Below, in pieces: positions 28,949-39,490 of a DNA stretch of 64,000 nt. Source of the stretch: Pseudomonas viridiflava (GTDB taxonomy: Bacteria; Pseudomonadota; Gammaproteobacteria; Pseudomonadales; Pseudomonadaceae); contig NZ_UTIQ01000138.1 in the NCBI RefSeq assembly GCF_900582625.1, forward strand, positions 124,001 through 188,000. Direction: 5' to 3'. The notes under the pieces were generated by a model. It saw nothing but the letters and a program-made list of their open reading frames with translations. It did not search any database and had not been told where the DNA came from. Position 1 is the first letter of the stretch. Every line of letters begins with the position of its first letter. The position numbers were made by a program, and so were the translations under genes.

Positions 28949-31057
28949 GTGACCAAGACCCTCCATCACCGTGCGTGCCATTTATGCGAAGCCATTTGTG
29001 GGCTGAGCATTGAGACCGAAACCCAGCCCGACGGCACCCAGCAGATCCTTTCTATTAAAGGCGATGCCCTGGACAGCTTCAGCCAAGGCCACATCTGCCC
29101 AAAAGCCGTTGCGCTGCAAGATATCCAGCACGACCCCGACCGCCTGCGCCAACCAATGCGCCGCGTCGGCAGCGAATGGCACGCCATTGAGTGGGACGAA
29201 GCCTTCGAACTGGTCGCCAGCCGCTTGGCCGACATTCAGACCCGCCATGGGCAGAACGCCGTTGCGGTCTATCAGGGCAATCCGAGCGTGCACAACTACG
29301 GGCTGATGACCCACAGCAATTACTTTCTAGGCCAACTGAAAACGCGCAACCGTTATTCGGCAACGTCGGTGGATCAATTGCCGCATCACCTCACCAGCCA
29401 CTTGATGTACGGCCACGGTTTGCTGATTCCGATCCCCGATATCGATCACACCGACTTTATGCTGATCCTGGGCGGCAATCCGCTGGCGTCCAACGGCAGC
29501 ATCATGACCGTGCCGAATGTGGAAAAACGCCTGAAAGCCATCAAGGCGCGCGGCGGCAAGGTGGTGGTGGTCGATCCGCGCCGCAGCGAAACGGCGGCTA
29601 TTGCCGACCAACATATTTTCGTCCGTCCGGGTCAGGATGCGGCGCTGCTGTTTGGCGTGCTCAATACCCTGTTTGAAGAAGGCCTGACCCGCGTCAGCCA
29701 TCTGCCAGTCGAAGGGCTGGACGAGGTGCGCAGCGCCGTGGCGGCCTTCACCGCGGAGGCCATGAGTGCGCGCTGCGGCGTGCCGGCTGAGACGATTCGC
29801 CAGCTGGCGCGAGATTTTGCCGCCGCCGATTCGGCTGTGTGCTACGGCCGTATGGGCGTTTCCACCCAGGTGTTTGGCACGCTCTGTCAGTGGGTGGTGC
29901 AACTCATCAATCTGGTGACTGGCAACCTCGACCGGGTCGGCGGCGTGCTGTGCACCGAGCCGGCGGTGGATTTGGTGGCAAGCACGTCGGGCGGTCATTT
30001 CAATCGCTGGCAGAGCAGGGTGTCTGGCCTGCCGGAGTACGGTGGTGAATTGCCGGTTTCGGCACTGGCCGAAGAGATGCTGACGCCGGGAGAAGGGCAG
30101 ATTCGCGCGTTAATCACTGTCGCGGGCAACCCCGTACTGTCGACGCCCAACGGCCGCCAATTGGAGCAGGCGTTGGATGGCCTGGAGTTCATGCTGTGCA
30201 TCGACTTCTATATCAACGAAACCACCCGCTACGCCGACCTGATTCTGCCGCCGACCGCGCCGCTTGAGCACGATCATTACGACACCACCTTCAACGTATT
30301 CGCCGTGCGCAACGTCACCCGCTTTAACGAGCCGGTACTGGCCAAACCGCAAGGCGCGCTGCATGACTGGGAAATTTTCGTCGGGCTCGCCAAAGCCTTT
30401 GCCAGCAAGACCGAGGCAACCCTCAAGCCGACCATGGAGCCGGCGAAGATGATCGACATGGGCCTGCGCATGGGCCGGTATGGCGACAGCTCCGAGCACA
30501 AGTTGTCGGTCGCCATGTTGCGCGAACACCCCCATGGCATCGATCTGGGCGCTTTGAAACCGAATCTGTTGGCGCGTTTAAAAACTCCAAGCAAAACCGT
30601 GCTGGCAGCGCCGCAGATTTTGCTCGATGACATCGCCCGTTTCGCGGCGCAGCCGGTACCGCAACCCGGTGAGCTGGTGCTGATTGGCCGCCGCCATGTA
30701 CGCAGCAACAACTCGTGGATGCACAACTATCACCGACTGGTGAAGGGCAAGCCGCGTCACCAATTGCTGATGAACCCACAGGACATGGCTAGTCGCGCGC
30801 TTACTGACGGACAGCGCGTCAGTGTGCGTTCGCGTGTAGGCATGATTGAAGTAGAAGTCGCCGGCAGCGATGACATGATGCCTGGCGTAGTGAGCTTGCC
30901 GCACGGCTGGGGCCACGGCCGGCCGGGCGTGCAAATGGCGATTGCCAGCGCACAACCAGGTGCCAGCGCCAACGACCTGACGGATGAACGCCACCTCGAC
31001 GTGCTGTCCGGCAATGCGGCGCTCAATGGCGTGCCGGTTGTGGTGGCAGCGGCGTAG
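28949..31057 (+). CDS. Molybdopterin-dependent oxidoreductase, FdhF-like
   Basis: A 702-residue member of the DMSO-reductase superfamily. An N-terminal 4Fe-4S site is formed by Cys10, Cys13, Cys17 and Cys50. Bis-MGD contacts include LGGNPLASNGS, VVVDPRRSETA, the C-terminal HVRSNNSWMHNY and LPHGWGHGRPG. Where formate dehydrogenases and periplasmic nitrate reductases place the Sec or Cys ligand of molybdenum, this protein has the Cys-free segment YSATSVDQLPHH (residues 136-147), so it may use Ser or another ligand. No signal peptide is seen, so it is probably cytoplasmic. The substrate is unknown, and no electron-transfer partner is adjacent. Confidence 0.85.
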   Translation: MTKTLHHRACHLCEAICGLSIETETQPDGTQQILSIKGDALDSFSQGHICPKAVALQDIQHDPDRLRQPMRRVGSEWHAIEWDEAFELVASRLADIQTRHGQNAVAVYQGNPSVHNYGLMTHSNYFLGQLKTRNRYSATSVDQLPHHLTSHLMYGHGLLIPIPDIDHTDFMLILGGNPLASNGSIMTVPNVEKRLKAIKARGGKVVVVDPRRSETAAIADQHIFVRPGQDAALLFGVLNTLFEEGLTRVSHLPVEGLDEVRSAVAAFTAEAMSARCGVPAETIRQLARDFAAADSAVCYGRMGVSTQVFGTLCQWVVQLINLVTGNLDRVGGVLCTEPAVDLVASTSGGHFNRWQSRVSGLPEYGGELPVSALAEEMLTPGEGQIRALITVAGNPVLSTPNGRQLEQALDGLEFMLCIDFYINETTRYADLILPPTAPLEHDHYDTTFNVFAVRNVTRFNEPVLAKPQGALHDWEIFVGLAKAFASKTEATLKPTMEPAKMIDMGLRMGRYGDSSEHKLSVAMLREHPHGIDLGALKPNLLARLKTPSKTVLAAPQILLDDIARFAAQPVPQPGELVLIGRRHVRSNNSWMHNYHRLVKGKPRHQLLMNPQDMASRALTDGQRVSVRSRVGMIEVEVAGSDDMMPGVVSLPHGWGHGRPGVQMAIASAQPGASANDLTDERHLDVLSGNAALNGVPVVVAAA

Positions 31058-31183
31058 GCACTCTCACTACGACGATAGGAGGGTCGCGCCAAGTGCGCGG
31101 CTTTCCGATACAATGCGCGTCACCGTGTCGGCCCGTGAGTCGGCGAGTTTGACAGTCAGATAGGCCTTAGTGCTGAGGTACCC

Positions 31184-31510
31184 ATGGATATCATCGAAAC
31201 TATCAAAGAGCAGATCGCGAACAACGCCATCCTGCTGTACATGAAAGGCTCGCCGAACGCCCCGCAATGTGGCTTCTCGTCGAAAGCCGCTCAGGTTGTC
31301 ATGGCATGCGGCGAAAAATTCGCCTACGTCGACATCCTGCAAAACCCTGAAATCCGCGCCAACCTGCCGAAATACGCTAACTGGCCAACCTTCCCGCAAC
31401 TGTGGGTCGGTGGTGAGCTGGTTGGTGGTAGCGACATCATGGTTGAGATGTTCGAAAACGGTGAGCTGCAAACTATGGTTAAAGCCGCCGCTGCCAAAGC
31501 CGACGCTTGA
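31184..31510 (+). CDS. grxD: Monothiol glutaredoxin, Grx4 type
   Basis: A 108-residue monothiol glutaredoxin with active site CGFS (Cys29 in NAPQCGFSSKAAQ) and the glutathione-binding WPTFPQLWVGGELVGG. Such proteins carry 2Fe-2S clusters between iron-sulfur assembly partners. It sits beside bacterioferritin and its ferredoxin, an iron-related neighbourhood kept in other pseudomonads. A terminator follows. Confidence 0.95.
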   Translation: MDIIETIKEQIANNAILLYMKGSPNAPQCGFSSKAAQVVMACGEKFAYVDILQNPEIRANLPKYANWPTFPQLWVGGELVGGSDIMVEMFENGELQTMVKAAAAKADA

Positions 31511-31525
31511 TTAGCTGACGCACAA

Positions 31526-31556
31526 TAAAAAGCCCCGCCGAAGCGGGGCTTTTTAT
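31526..31556. terminator. Bidirectional terminator between grxD and bfr
   Basis: AGCCCCGCC-GAA-GCGGGGCT flanked by AATAAAA and TTTTATT. It serves the two convergent genes. Confidence 0.93.
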
Positions 31557-31567
31557 TGCCTGACGAT

Positions 31568-32038
31568 TTACTCGTCCATCTGCGACTGCAGGTAGTTCTG
31601 CAGGCCGACTTTGTCGATCAGGCTGAGTTGGGTTTCCAGCCAGTCGATGTGTTCTTCCTCGGAGCAGAGGATGTCTTCGAGCAGTTCGCGACTGGCGTAG
31701 TCGCCAATGCTCTCGCAGTAAGCGATGGCTTCCTTAAGGTCGATGTGCGCTTTGTGTTCGATCTTCAGATCGCACTCGAGCATCTCTTTGGTGTTCTCGC
31801 CGATCAGAATCTTGCCGAGGTCTTGCAGGTTCGGCAGGCCTTCCAGGAACAAGATGCGCTTGATCAGCTTGTCCGCGTGTTTCATCTCGTCGATGGACTC
31901 GTGGTACTCGTGCTCGCCCAGTTTCTTCAGGCCCCAGTCTTCGTACATGCGCGCATGCAGGAAGTATTGGTTGATGGCGACCAGCTCGTTGCCGAGGATT
32001 TTGTTGAGGTGCTGGATGACTTTCTTGTCGCCTTTCAT
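31568..32038 (-). CDS. bfr: Bacterioferritin (heme-binding)
   Basis: A 156-residue four-helix bacterioferritin. The ferroxidase ligands include Glu18, Glu51 and His54, and Met52 in DEMKHAD is the heme-ligating methionine. It stores iron as a 24-mer with heme between subunits. The next gene upstream on the same strand is bfd, whose product reduces the heme to release iron. The protein is of the BfrB type. Confidence 0.95.
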   Translation of the reverse strand: MKGDKKVIQHLNKILGNELVAINQYFLHARMYEDWGLKKLGEHEYHESIDEMKHADKLIKRILFLEGLPNLQDLGKILIGENTKEMLECDLKIEHKAHIDLKEAIAYCESIGDYASRELLEDILCSEEEHIDWLETQLSLIDKVGLQNYLQSQMDE

Positions 32039-32194
32039 GTCTGCGGCCTGCCGTGCAAAGGGGGTGATAGCGTGAGAGTCTGCCCCTGCATGTTTAAGGT
32101 GTCAAATGTAAGTAATTGAATTTAAACGGAAAATAAACCCGAATAAGAATGTTTAGATTCCGCGTCTTGGCGCTAACTAGTTGAATTTTAGGCA

Positions 32195-32224
32195 TAAAAA
32201 AACCGGACACTCGGTCCGGTTTTG
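32195..32224. terminator. Terminator between bfd and bfr
   Basis: AACCGGAC-ACTCG-GTCCGGTT flanked by A and T runs. On the minus strand it closes the bfd transcript before bfr, so the two genes are separately expressed. Confidence 0.88.
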
Positions 32225-32238
32225 GGAAATTGACTACT

Positions 32239-32457
32239 TTACGCCGCAGAAAATTGTGCTGGATAACCGAGCGCGGCTTGGCTGCTTTGCACTTCAGTCA
32301 GCGCTTCGCGTACCACTTTCTTGGCCAGCGTCGCGCATTTGCCGCACTGGCTGGCGACTTCCAGCGACTCACGAACGTCGCGGTAGCTGCAGCAACCTTC
32401 GTAGATTGCATCGCGGATCTGACCGTCGGTGACACCCATGCAAAGGCATACGTACAT
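32239..32457 (-). CDS. bfd: Bacterioferritin-associated ferredoxin
   Basis: A 72-residue 2Fe-2S protein with cysteines 4, 6, 38 and 41 (MYVCLCMGV; SQCGKCATL), the Bfd pattern. It binds bacterioferritin and delivers electrons to the heme so that stored iron is released. A Fur-like site lies directly upstream, which fits induction under iron starvation. Confidence 0.95.
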   Translation of the reverse strand: MYVCLCMGVTDGQIRDAIYEGCCSYRDVRESLEVASQCGKCATLAKKVVREALTEVQSSQAALGYPAQFSAA

Positions 32458-32495
32458 ATAAGGCCCGGACTCAAAGTGACTTGATGCGGAGGATA

Positions 32496-32514
32496 TTAAT
32501 GTTAATGAGAATGC
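32496..32514 (-). promoter_or_regulatory. Candidate Fur box upstream of bfd
   Basis: TTAATGTTAATGAGAATGC shows the repeating NATNAT-like hexamers of Fur boxes. It lies about 40 bp before the bfd start, and bfd is Fur-controlled in related bacteria. Confidence 0.6.
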
Positions 32515-32592
32515 TTGTCAAAACTAGACCGAGCGTTTCTCATTGATATTCCCTCGGGGCGATGAACGGTCCCACGCATTATTTCCACGCAT

Positions 32593-32624
32593 GAAAAAAC
32601 CCGGCGCAGAGGCCGGGTTTTTTT
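32593..32624. terminator. Bidirectional terminator downstream of rnt
   Basis: AACCCGGC-GCAGAG-GCCGGGTT with A and T runs on either side, about 20 bp after the rnt stop. Confidence 0.9.
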
Positions 32625-32643
32625 AAGCGGAGCAGGGCAGTGA

Positions 32644-33315
32644 TCAGTCGTCGAAATCCTGCCAGCCGCCCATTTCCTTCCAACGGTTCACGATGCCGCA
32701 GAACAGCTCGGCGGTTTTCTCGGTGTCGTATCGCGCGGAGTGCGCCTCGCGACCGTCGAAATCCATGCCCGCCGCCTGACACGCCCGTGCCAGCACGGTT
32801 TGCCCGTAGGCGAGGCCGGCGAGGGTGGCGGTGTCGAAGCTGGAGAAGGGGTGGAACGGGTTGCGCTTCAGGTCATTGCGCGCGACGGCCGCATTGAGAA
32901 AGCCCAAGTCAAAACTGCTGTTGTGGCCCACCAGGATGGCGCGTTTGCAGCCGTTGGCTTTCAGCGCTTTGCGGATGCCACGGAAAATATCGGTCAATGC
33001 CGACTCTTCGCTAACCGCCATGCGCAGTGGGTGATCGAGCTTGATGCCGGTGAACTCCAGCGCAGCCGCTTCGATATTGGCGCCTTCAAACGGCTCGATA
33101 CGGAAGAAGTAGGTGTGCTCCGGAAACAGAAAACCCTTTTCGTCCATGCCCACGGTGACGGCTGCAATTTCCAGCAGGGCGTCGGTGGCAGAGTTGAAAC
33201 CGCCAGTCTCCACATCGACCACCACCGGCAAATAGCCGCGAAAGCGCGCGGCCATTGGGTGGCGCGAATTGCTGCTGCCGCCTTCCGGTTCGTCGTCGTA
33301 GTTGTCTTCACTCAC
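32644..33315 (-). CDS. rnt: Ribonuclease T
   Basis: A 223-residue DEDDh exonuclease. ExoI is [11 protein letters not shown], which supplies the first Asp-x-Glu pair, and ExoIII is [15 protein letters not shown] with the catalytic His and Asp. It trims 3' ends of tRNA and other stable RNAs. The start is GTG at 33315, overlapping the pyrC stop as GTGA, so translation is coupled to pyrC. Confidence 0.94.
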   Translation of the reverse strand: MSEDNYDDEPEGGSSNSRHPMAARFRGYLPVVVDVETGGFNSATDALLEIAAVTVGMDEKGFLFPEHTYFFRIEPFEGANIEAAALEFTGIKLDHPLRMAVSEESALTDIFRGIRKALKANGCKRAILVGHNSSFDLGFLNAAVARNDLKRNPFHPFSSFDTATLAGLAYGQTVLARACQAAGMDFDGREAHSARYDTEKTAELFCGIVNRWKEMGGWQDFDD

Positions 33316-34358
33316 GCGGTTTGCTCCAGCAAGCGCCAGCGCAGTTTTTCACCGGCGCGCAGCGGGACGACACTGTGCTCGCCAAGCGGCAAGCTGGTCG
33401 GGGCGGTCCATTCTTCACGGACCAGGGTAATGGTATCGGTATTGCGCGGCAGGCCGTAGAAGTCCGGGCCGTGCTGGCTGGCAAAGCCTTCCAGCTTGTC
33501 CAGCGCGTTACGTTGCTCGAATGCTTCGGCGTACAGCTCAATCGCCGCGTAGGCCGTGTAGCAGCCGGCGCAACCGCAAGCGGCTTCTTTGGCTTGCTGA
33601 GCGTGGGGCGCCGAGTCGGTGCCGAGGAAGAACTTGGCGCTGCCGCTAGTGGCGGCGTCCAGCAGGGCTTCCTGGTGCACGTTGCGCTTGAGAATTGGCA
33701 GGCAATAAAAGTGCGGGCGAATGCCGCCAACCAGCATATGGTTGCGGTTGTACAGCAGGTGGTGAGCCGTGATCGTTGCGCCGACATTGGCTGGGGCGCT
33801 GTTGACGAACTGCACCGCATCGCCAGTGGTGATGTGTTCGAACACCACTTTGAGCGTCGGAAAACGCTCCACTACGCGGGTCAGGTGCTCATCGATAAAC
33901 ACCTTTTCGCGATCGAATACGTCGATTTCGCCCCGCGTCACCTCGCCGTGTACCAGCAGTGGCAAGCCCACTTCAGCCATGGCTTCCAGCACGTGAAAAA
34001 TCTTGTCGACGCTGGTCACGCCGGAATCGGAATTGGTCGTGGCGCCGGCTGGATACAGCTTGGCGGCGTGTACGAAACCGGATGCCTTGGCGCTGCGAAT
34101 ATCGTCCGGGCTGGTGAGGTCGGTGAGGTACAGCACCATCAGCGGTTCAAAATGGCTGCCGGCCGGGCGGGCGGCAAGAATGCGCTGGCGATAGCCATCG
34201 GCTTCGGCGGCGTTGCGCACCGGCGGCACCAGGTTCGGCATGATGATGGCGCGACCGAAGGTGCGCGCGACGTCGGCGACCGTATGAGGCAGCACCGCGC
34301 CGTCGCGCAGGTGAATATGCCAGTCGTCCGGACGCAGCAGGGTGAGGCGGTCAGTCAT
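33312..34358 (-). CDS. pyrC: Dihydroorotase
   Basis: A 348-residue class II dihydroorotase starting [20 protein letters not shown], with the metal-binding HIHLRDG. Later ligands lie in GEVTRGEID and in [11 protein letters not shown]. It catalyses the third step of pyrimidine synthesis, closing carbamoyl-aspartate to dihydroorotate. The 34358 ATG is chosen because the family begins with this Met; an upstream ATG would add a non-conserved extension. Its stop overlaps rnt. Confidence 0.95.
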   Translation of the reverse strand: MTDRLTLLRPDDWHIHLRDGAVLPHTVADVARTFGRAIIMPNLVPPVRNAAEADGYRQRILAARPAGSHFEPLMVLYLTDLTSPDDIRSAKASGFVHAAKLYPAGATTNSDSGVTSVDKIFHVLEAMAEVGLPLLVHGEVTRGEIDVFDREKVFIDEHLTRVVERFPTLKVVFEHITTGDAVQFVNSAPANVGATITAHHLLYNRNHMLVGGIRPHFYCLPILKRNVHQEALLDAATSGSAKFFLGTDSAPHAQQAKEAACGCAGCYTAYAAIELYAEAFEQRNALDKLEGFASQHGPDFYGLPRNTDTITLVREEWTAPTSLPLGEHSVVPLRAGEKLRWRLLEQTA

Positions 34359-34506
34359 GGGGGGCGATACCAGATCAGCGAAATTTGTGCGGTGAAAACT
34401 GCTGCGAATGCTACCGGAAAAGCCTGGTAGCGGCACCCGCTATCAAGTTTTCCCAACGCCAACCGATACCCCACTCAGAACGCCGTAATTCTTCATGGAG
34501 CCTACC

Positions 34507-35418
34507 GTGCGCCAGCGCTATATCGCCTTGTTCAGCTTATTCGCCAGTCTGCCGGCCATGGCGATCACCTTCCAAACGCGCCTGGAAAAGGTCGAATGGA
34601 AGGTCGACGGCGATCAATTCGAGTGCCGCTTGTCGCAGGACATCACCGATTTCGGCCAAGGCCAATTCGTCCGCCGTGCCGGTGAACAGGTCACTTTCCG
34701 CCTGCAAGCCCGCGAACGCTGGCTGGGTGCAGGTTCGGCCACCCTGGTTGCTGCCGCAGCACCGTGGCAACCAGGGCGAGGCGACATCAATCTGGGTCGG
34801 GTCACGGTCGACAACGGCGCCATGCCTTTTAACAGCAGCCAGCAGCAAGGCGCGCGCATGCTCACCGGGTTACTGGAAGGTCGCAGTCCCGTAGTGCGCC
34901 ACCGCATGCCGGACGGCGGGGAGGGCGTTGAAGTTCGCCTGCTGCCGGTCAAGTTCAACAAGGCCTACCACGATTACCTGGACTGCACGACCAAGCTGCT
35001 GCCCGTCAATTTCGACCAGATCAAACAAGTTCAAGTGGCCTTTCCGGGTGGCGGCGCCGACCTGGATGAACTTTCTCGCGCCAAGCTGGAAATCATCCTG
35101 CAATACCTCAAGGCTGATCCGAGCGTTAACCATATCGAGCTGGACGGCCATTCCGACAACGGCGGCAACCGCCTCACCAACCTGGATATGTCCCGCCGTC
35201 GCGCGTTAGCCGTGCAGGAATATTTCAAGGCCAATGGCATCCCTGAAAGCCAGTTTGTCGTTCGCTTCCACGGTGAGCGTTATCCGCTGGTTCCCAACAC
35301 TAATGCCGCTAACCGTGCGAAAAATCGCCGGGTAACCGTGCATTTGTCCCGCGAACCCATGCCGCCAGCGCCCACCACTCCCGCGACCGCGCCGATAAAA
35401 CCTGCTGCCACGTCCTGA
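34507..35418 (+). CDS. motY: MotY-like OmpA-family flagellar T-ring protein
   Basis: An exported protein of about 303 residues. I prefer the GTG at 34507, with TGGAG six bases upstream, because it gives a normal signal peptide ([19 protein letters not shown]). The upstream ATG at 34495 would add only four residues. A MotY-type N-terminal domain is followed by an OmpA peptidoglycan-binding domain ([32 protein letters not shown]). MotY supports stator function in polar flagella. The pyrC-motY-argG order agrees with other pseudomonads. Confidence 0.85.
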   Translation: MRQRYIALFSLFASLPAMAITFQTRLEKVEWKVDGDQFECRLSQDITDFGQGQFVRRAGEQVTFRLQARERWLGAGSATLVAAAAPWQPGRGDINLGRVTVDNGAMPFNSSQQQGARMLTGLLEGRSPVVRHRMPDGGEGVEVRLLPVKFNKAYHDYLDCTTKLLPVNFDQIKQVQVAFPGGGADLDELSRAKLEIILQYLKADPSVNHIELDGHSDNGGNRLTNLDMSRRRALAVQEYFKANGIPESQFVVRFHGERYPLVPNTNAANRAKNRRVTVHLSREPMPPAPTTPATAPIKPAATS

Positions 35419-35554
35419 TTGCAGGTTGTGCGCTTCCCGTCGTTTAGACGAAAGAATCCGTCGCTTCATCGTCATTAGCTGTCGCGCCTCTGTAAATTGT
35501 GCGGCGCGGCCAGTAGAATCGCGGGTTTTCCGTAGAACCCCGTGGAGTGATGGC

Positions 35555-36772
<1,218 letters not shown>

Positions 36773-36791
36773 TAAGCTTTTGCGGCTGACC

Positions 36792-36818
36792 AAACCCCGG
36801 CCACGAGCCGGGGTTTGC
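36792..36818 (+). terminator. Terminator-like hairpin after argG
   Basis: AAACCCCGGC-CACGA-GCCGGGGTTT forms a ten-base-pair stem about 20 bp after the argG stop. The T run is weak (TTTGCATTT), so termination may be partial. Confidence 0.7.
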
Positions 36819-36858
36819 ATTTATAAGCCTGTCACAGGCAACCCATGAGGAACGACTG

Positions 36859-37251
36859 ATGAGACTGCTGCACACCATGCTGCGCGTCGGCGATATGGAC
36901 AAATCCATCGCGTTTTATACCGAAGTGCTGGGCATGACCCTGCTGCGCCGCAAAGACTACCCCGACGGCCAATTCACCCTGGCATTCGTGGGCTACGGCA
37001 ACGAGGCGGACAACAGCGTGATCGAGCTGACCCACAACTGGGGCGTCGAGAGCTACGAGCTGGGCACCGGTTACGGTCATATCGCCCTGGAAGTGGCCGA
37101 CGTCTACAAAGCCTGCGAAGACATCCGCGCCCGTGGCGGAAAAATCACCCGCGAGCCAGGCCCAATGAAGCACGGCACCAGCATTCTGGCCTTCGTCGAA
37201 GATCCGGATGGCTACAAAATTGAACTGCTGTCGCCCTCGCGCGGCGACTAA
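36859..37251 (+). CDS. gloA: Lactoylglutathione lyase (glyoxalase I)
   Basis: A 130-residue glyoxalase [21 protein letters not shown] gives the first metal His, [21 protein letters not shown] the Glu, and the second half supplies GYGHIALEV and [13 protein letters not shown]. It converts the methylglyoxal-glutathione adduct to S-lactoylglutathione. The short form matches the metal-dependent enzymes of gamma-proteobacteria. Confidence 0.95.
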   Translation: MRLLHTMLRVGDMDKSIAFYTEVLGMTLLRRKDYPDGQFTLAFVGYGNEADNSVIELTHNWGVESYELGTGYGHIALEVADVYKACEDIRARGGKITREPGPMKHGTSILAFVEDPDGYKIELLSPSRGD

Positions 37252-37257
37252 AGAATG

Positions 37258-37345
37258 CCCTGTAGGAGCTAGCTTGCTAGCGAACCCTGCAAACGCTGAT
37301 TTCCGAGTTTCCAGGCTTCGCGCCCACGGTCGCTCCTACAAAAAG
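37258..37345. repeat. REP-type elements after gloA
   Basis: TGTAGGAGCTAGCTTGCTAGCGAA near 37261 is a REP palindrome, and CGGTCGCTCCTACAAAAAGCGAC near 37327 is an inverted partner. Together they form a BIME-like pair. Confidence 0.8.
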
Positions 37346-37358
37346 CGACATAGCGCCC

Positions 37359-37394
37359 AATAAAAAGCCCGACATCATGTCGGGCTTTTTATTG
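37359..37394. terminator. Bidirectional terminator after gloA
   Basis: AAAAAGCCCGACAT-CATGTCGGGCTTTTT is a perfect stem flanked by A and T runs. It serves gloA and the small acidic gene on the opposite strand. Confidence 0.93.
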
Positions 37395-37399
37395 GCAGA

Positions 37400-37582
37400 T
37401 CAGAAATCAAAATCGTATTCGGCCAGTTGTTTGTGCAACCGTCGCTCTTCCAAGAGGTTGTCGATGATGCGGCGCTTGGTCAGGTTGGTTTTTGCCACCT
37501 CAACCGGTGCTTCCACCACTTCCTCGCTTTCGTCACTTACTACGTCTTCGTCGAGTTCCAGTTCTTCTTTGCTAGTGCTCAT
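37400..37582 (-). CDS. Small acidic protein, PA3496-like
   Basis: A 60-residue protein: an acidic N-terminal half rich in Glu and Asp (SKEELELDEDVVSDESEE) and a basic-then-acidic end (LTKRRIIDNLLEERRLHKQL, ending YDFDF). It resembles a conserved small pseudomonad protein described as a putative envelope integrity factor. No signal peptide or membrane helix is seen. The position beside nth is conserved. Function unknown. Confidence 0.7.
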   Translation of the reverse strand: MSTSKEELELDEDVVSDESEEVVEAPVEVAKTNLTKRRIIDNLLEERRLHKQLAEYDFDF

Positions 37583-37687
37583 TGACGTCCACTCCGGCTA
37601 CAGGGCCATTGGCGCACCTTATATAGGCAAATTCGGGACGGGTAAAAAAGATTTTTTCAATCGAGCGATAGTAGGAACATTAAAAAG

Positions 37688-38326
37688 TCAATCGTCCGAG
37701 GTTTTGGCTTTGTACTCGCACAGGTCTTCAATCCGACAGCTACCACACCGTGGCCTGCGGGCGAGGCACACATAACGGCCGTGCAAAATCAGCCAATGGT
37801 GCGCATCCATCAGAAAATCCTTGGGCACAAACTTCAGCAGTTTCTTCTCCACCTCCACCACGTTTTTGCCCGGTGCGATGTTGGTGCGGTTGCTGACGCG
37901 AAAAATGTGCGTGTCCACGGCCATCGCCAGTTGCCGGAACGCGGTGTTGAGCACCACGTTAGCGGTCTTGCGGCCCACGCCTGGCAAGGCTTCCAGCGCT
38001 TCGCGGTCTTCCGGCACCTGGCTGCCGTGCAGCTCGATAAGGCGCCGGCACGTTTCGATCACGTTCTTGGCTTTGCTGTTGTACAGGCCAATGGTCTTGA
38101 TGTACTCGCTCAACCCGTCCACGCCCAGCGCGTAAATCGCCTCCGGGGTATTGGCCACTGGGTACAACTTGGCCGTGGCTTTGTTGACGCTAACGTCGGT
38201 GGCCTGCGCCGAGAGAATCACCGCAATCAGCAGCTCGAACGGCGTGGTGTAGGCCAGTTCGGTCTTCGGCTCGGGGTTGTCTTCGTGCAGGCGGCGAAAA
38301 ATTTCGTAGCGTTTAGCGGCGTTCAT
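37688..38326 (-). CDS. nth: Endonuclease III
   Basis: A 212-residue DNA glycosylase/AP lyase with the helix-hairpin-helix LPGVGRKTANVVLN (catalytic Lys in RKTAN) followed by Asp in AVDTHIFRVSNR. The C-terminal Cys-x6-Cys-x2-Cys-x5-Cys cluster is in CLARRPRCGSCRIEDLC. It removes oxidised pyrimidines. It overlaps rnfE by 14 bases and ends the rnf operon, as in other gamma-proteobacteria. Confidence 0.96.
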   Translation of the reverse strand: MNAAKRYEIFRRLHEDNPEPKTELAYTTPFELLIAVILSAQATDVSVNKATAKLYPVANTPEAIYALGVDGLSEYIKTIGLYNSKAKNVIETCRRLIELHGSQVPEDREALEALPGVGRKTANVVLNTAFRQLAMAVDTHIFRVSNRTNIAPGKNVVEVEKKLLKFVPKDFLMDAHHWLILHGRYVCLARRPRCGSCRIEDLCEYKAKTSDD

Positions 38327-38894
38327 CGGCGGTCGGGTCGGCAGAAAGAGAAGAGGGTTGGGAAGAGCGAAACACTGATCGGGACAGCGCCCACAGCGCG
38401 CCCAGCACTATAAACGCGCCGGGTGCCAAGGCGAAAAGCGGCAATCCGCTAAAGCCGGGAACAGACCAGCCAGAAGCGCTTGGGCCGAACAGCCACTCGG
38501 CATGGCTAAGCAGTGTGCCTCGGCCGAGCAATTCGCGCAGCGCGCCGAGCAGCAGGGCGACCCCGCTGAACAGCAAACCGTGGCGCAGCCCTTGTAGCGC
38601 GTTTGCCGGCGCCTGCACTACCGCGAGCAGAAGCAGCGGCACGAAAATCCCCAGGGCGGTGCGCAGCTCCAGCGCGGTGGCTTGCAACAGCAAGTCCGCG
38701 ACGGTCAGCAAGGCGCACGCCGCCAGTAGCAGAACCGCGCGCCGTAACGTGGCGTCCAGTCGGCGCAACAGTCCAGCCAGCACGCCCAATGCAATCAGCA
38801 GCAGTAGCGCCACCAAGCTCAGCCCCAGGCTTTTAACCAGCAAATCGCTGGCACCCAGCAGCGGCGCCAGGGCTAGCCAATTAAGCGGCCTCAT
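38313..38894 (-). CDS. rnfE: RnfE-like membrane subunit
   Basis: A 193-residue membrane protein with six or so hydrophobic helices, in the rnfE position. In characterised RnfE and NqrD proteins Cys residues near positions 25 and 108 bind a 2Fe-2S cluster with RnfA. Here the corresponding segments read LLGASDLLVK and LLAVVQAPANAL, with no Cys; the only Cys is near residue 60. So the electron path through this subunit should be missing. A name-level assignment rests on context and topology. Confidence 0.75.
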   Translation of the reverse strand: MRPLNWLALAPLLGASDLLVKSLGLSLVALLLLIALGVLAGLLRRLDATLRRAVLLLAACALLTVADLLLQATALELRTALGIFVPLLLLAVVQAPANALQGLRHGLLFSGVALLLGALRELLGRGTLLSHAEWLFGPSASGWSVPGFSGLPLFALAPGAFIVLGALWALSRSVFRSSQPSSLSADPTADERR

Positions 38895-39490
38895 GGCGCC
38901 ACCCCTTGAAGCAGGTGAGCTTTATGCGCATCGAAATACCGCAGGCCTTGTTGTACCGCCTGGCTGACCGCCCGCGATGTCACGGTGGCGCCCGCCATCT
39001 GGTCGAATGGGCCGCCGTCGGCTTTCATCCGCCAATCGGCATCGCCGGCGCTGCGACCGAAAAAACCGCGCAACCACGGGCTTCTCGCCGCGTTGCTGAG
39101 GTCTGCCAGCCCTGGCGTTTCCCGTTCGCTCAGCACCTTGACGGCCAATAACTGCCCCGACGGCGCGATCGCCAACAGCAACTCAATGCTGCCTTCGTAC
39201 CCTTCGCCGCGCGTTGGAAGCAGCACCGCGACAGGCACGCCGTTCAAGGTGGCGAGGTAGCCAAACGACGGCTCCGGCAGGCGCAGCTGCTCGCTATCGG
39301 CCAAGGCAATCGGCGCCGCAGTCGGGTGATTGTCGTAACTGCCGGGCGCCAGCAAATCCAACAAGGCGCGCTCGCTGGCGGCCTGCCGTTCCCTGGCGAT
39401 GTGGTCGCCCAGCAGGTGCTGAACGCCCACCACGGCAGTCATCAGCGCGAGCAACAACGCGCCGATAACCAGCGCATTGCGCTTAGTCAT
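38891..39490 (-). CDS. rnfG: RnfG, covalent-FMN subunit
   Basis: A 199-residue protein with one N-terminal membrane helix (ALVIGALLLALMTAVVGV) and an FMN-binding domain. The flavinylation motif AGATVTSRAV is at residues 166-175, with the FMN-accepting Thr expected near residue 171. In complete complexes this subunit passes electrons on the periplasmic face. Start and stop overlap its neighbours rnfD and rnfE by a few bases. Confidence 0.85.
   Translation of the reverse strand: MTKRNALVIGALLLALMTAVVGVQHLLGDHIARERQAASERALLDLLAPGSYDNHPTAAPIALADSEQLRLPEPSFGYLATLNGVPVAVLLPTRGEGYEGSIELLLAIAPSGQLLAVKVLSERETPGLADLSNAARSPWLRGFFGRSAGDADWRMKADGGPFDQMAGATVTSRAVSQAVQQGLRYFDAHKAHLLQGVAP

Noticed and set aside
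29350..29390. Possible selenocysteine codon in the molybdopterin oxidoreductase
   Set aside because: There is no in-frame TGA at the ligand region; the codons there specify Ser, Ala, Thr, Ser, Val and Asp.
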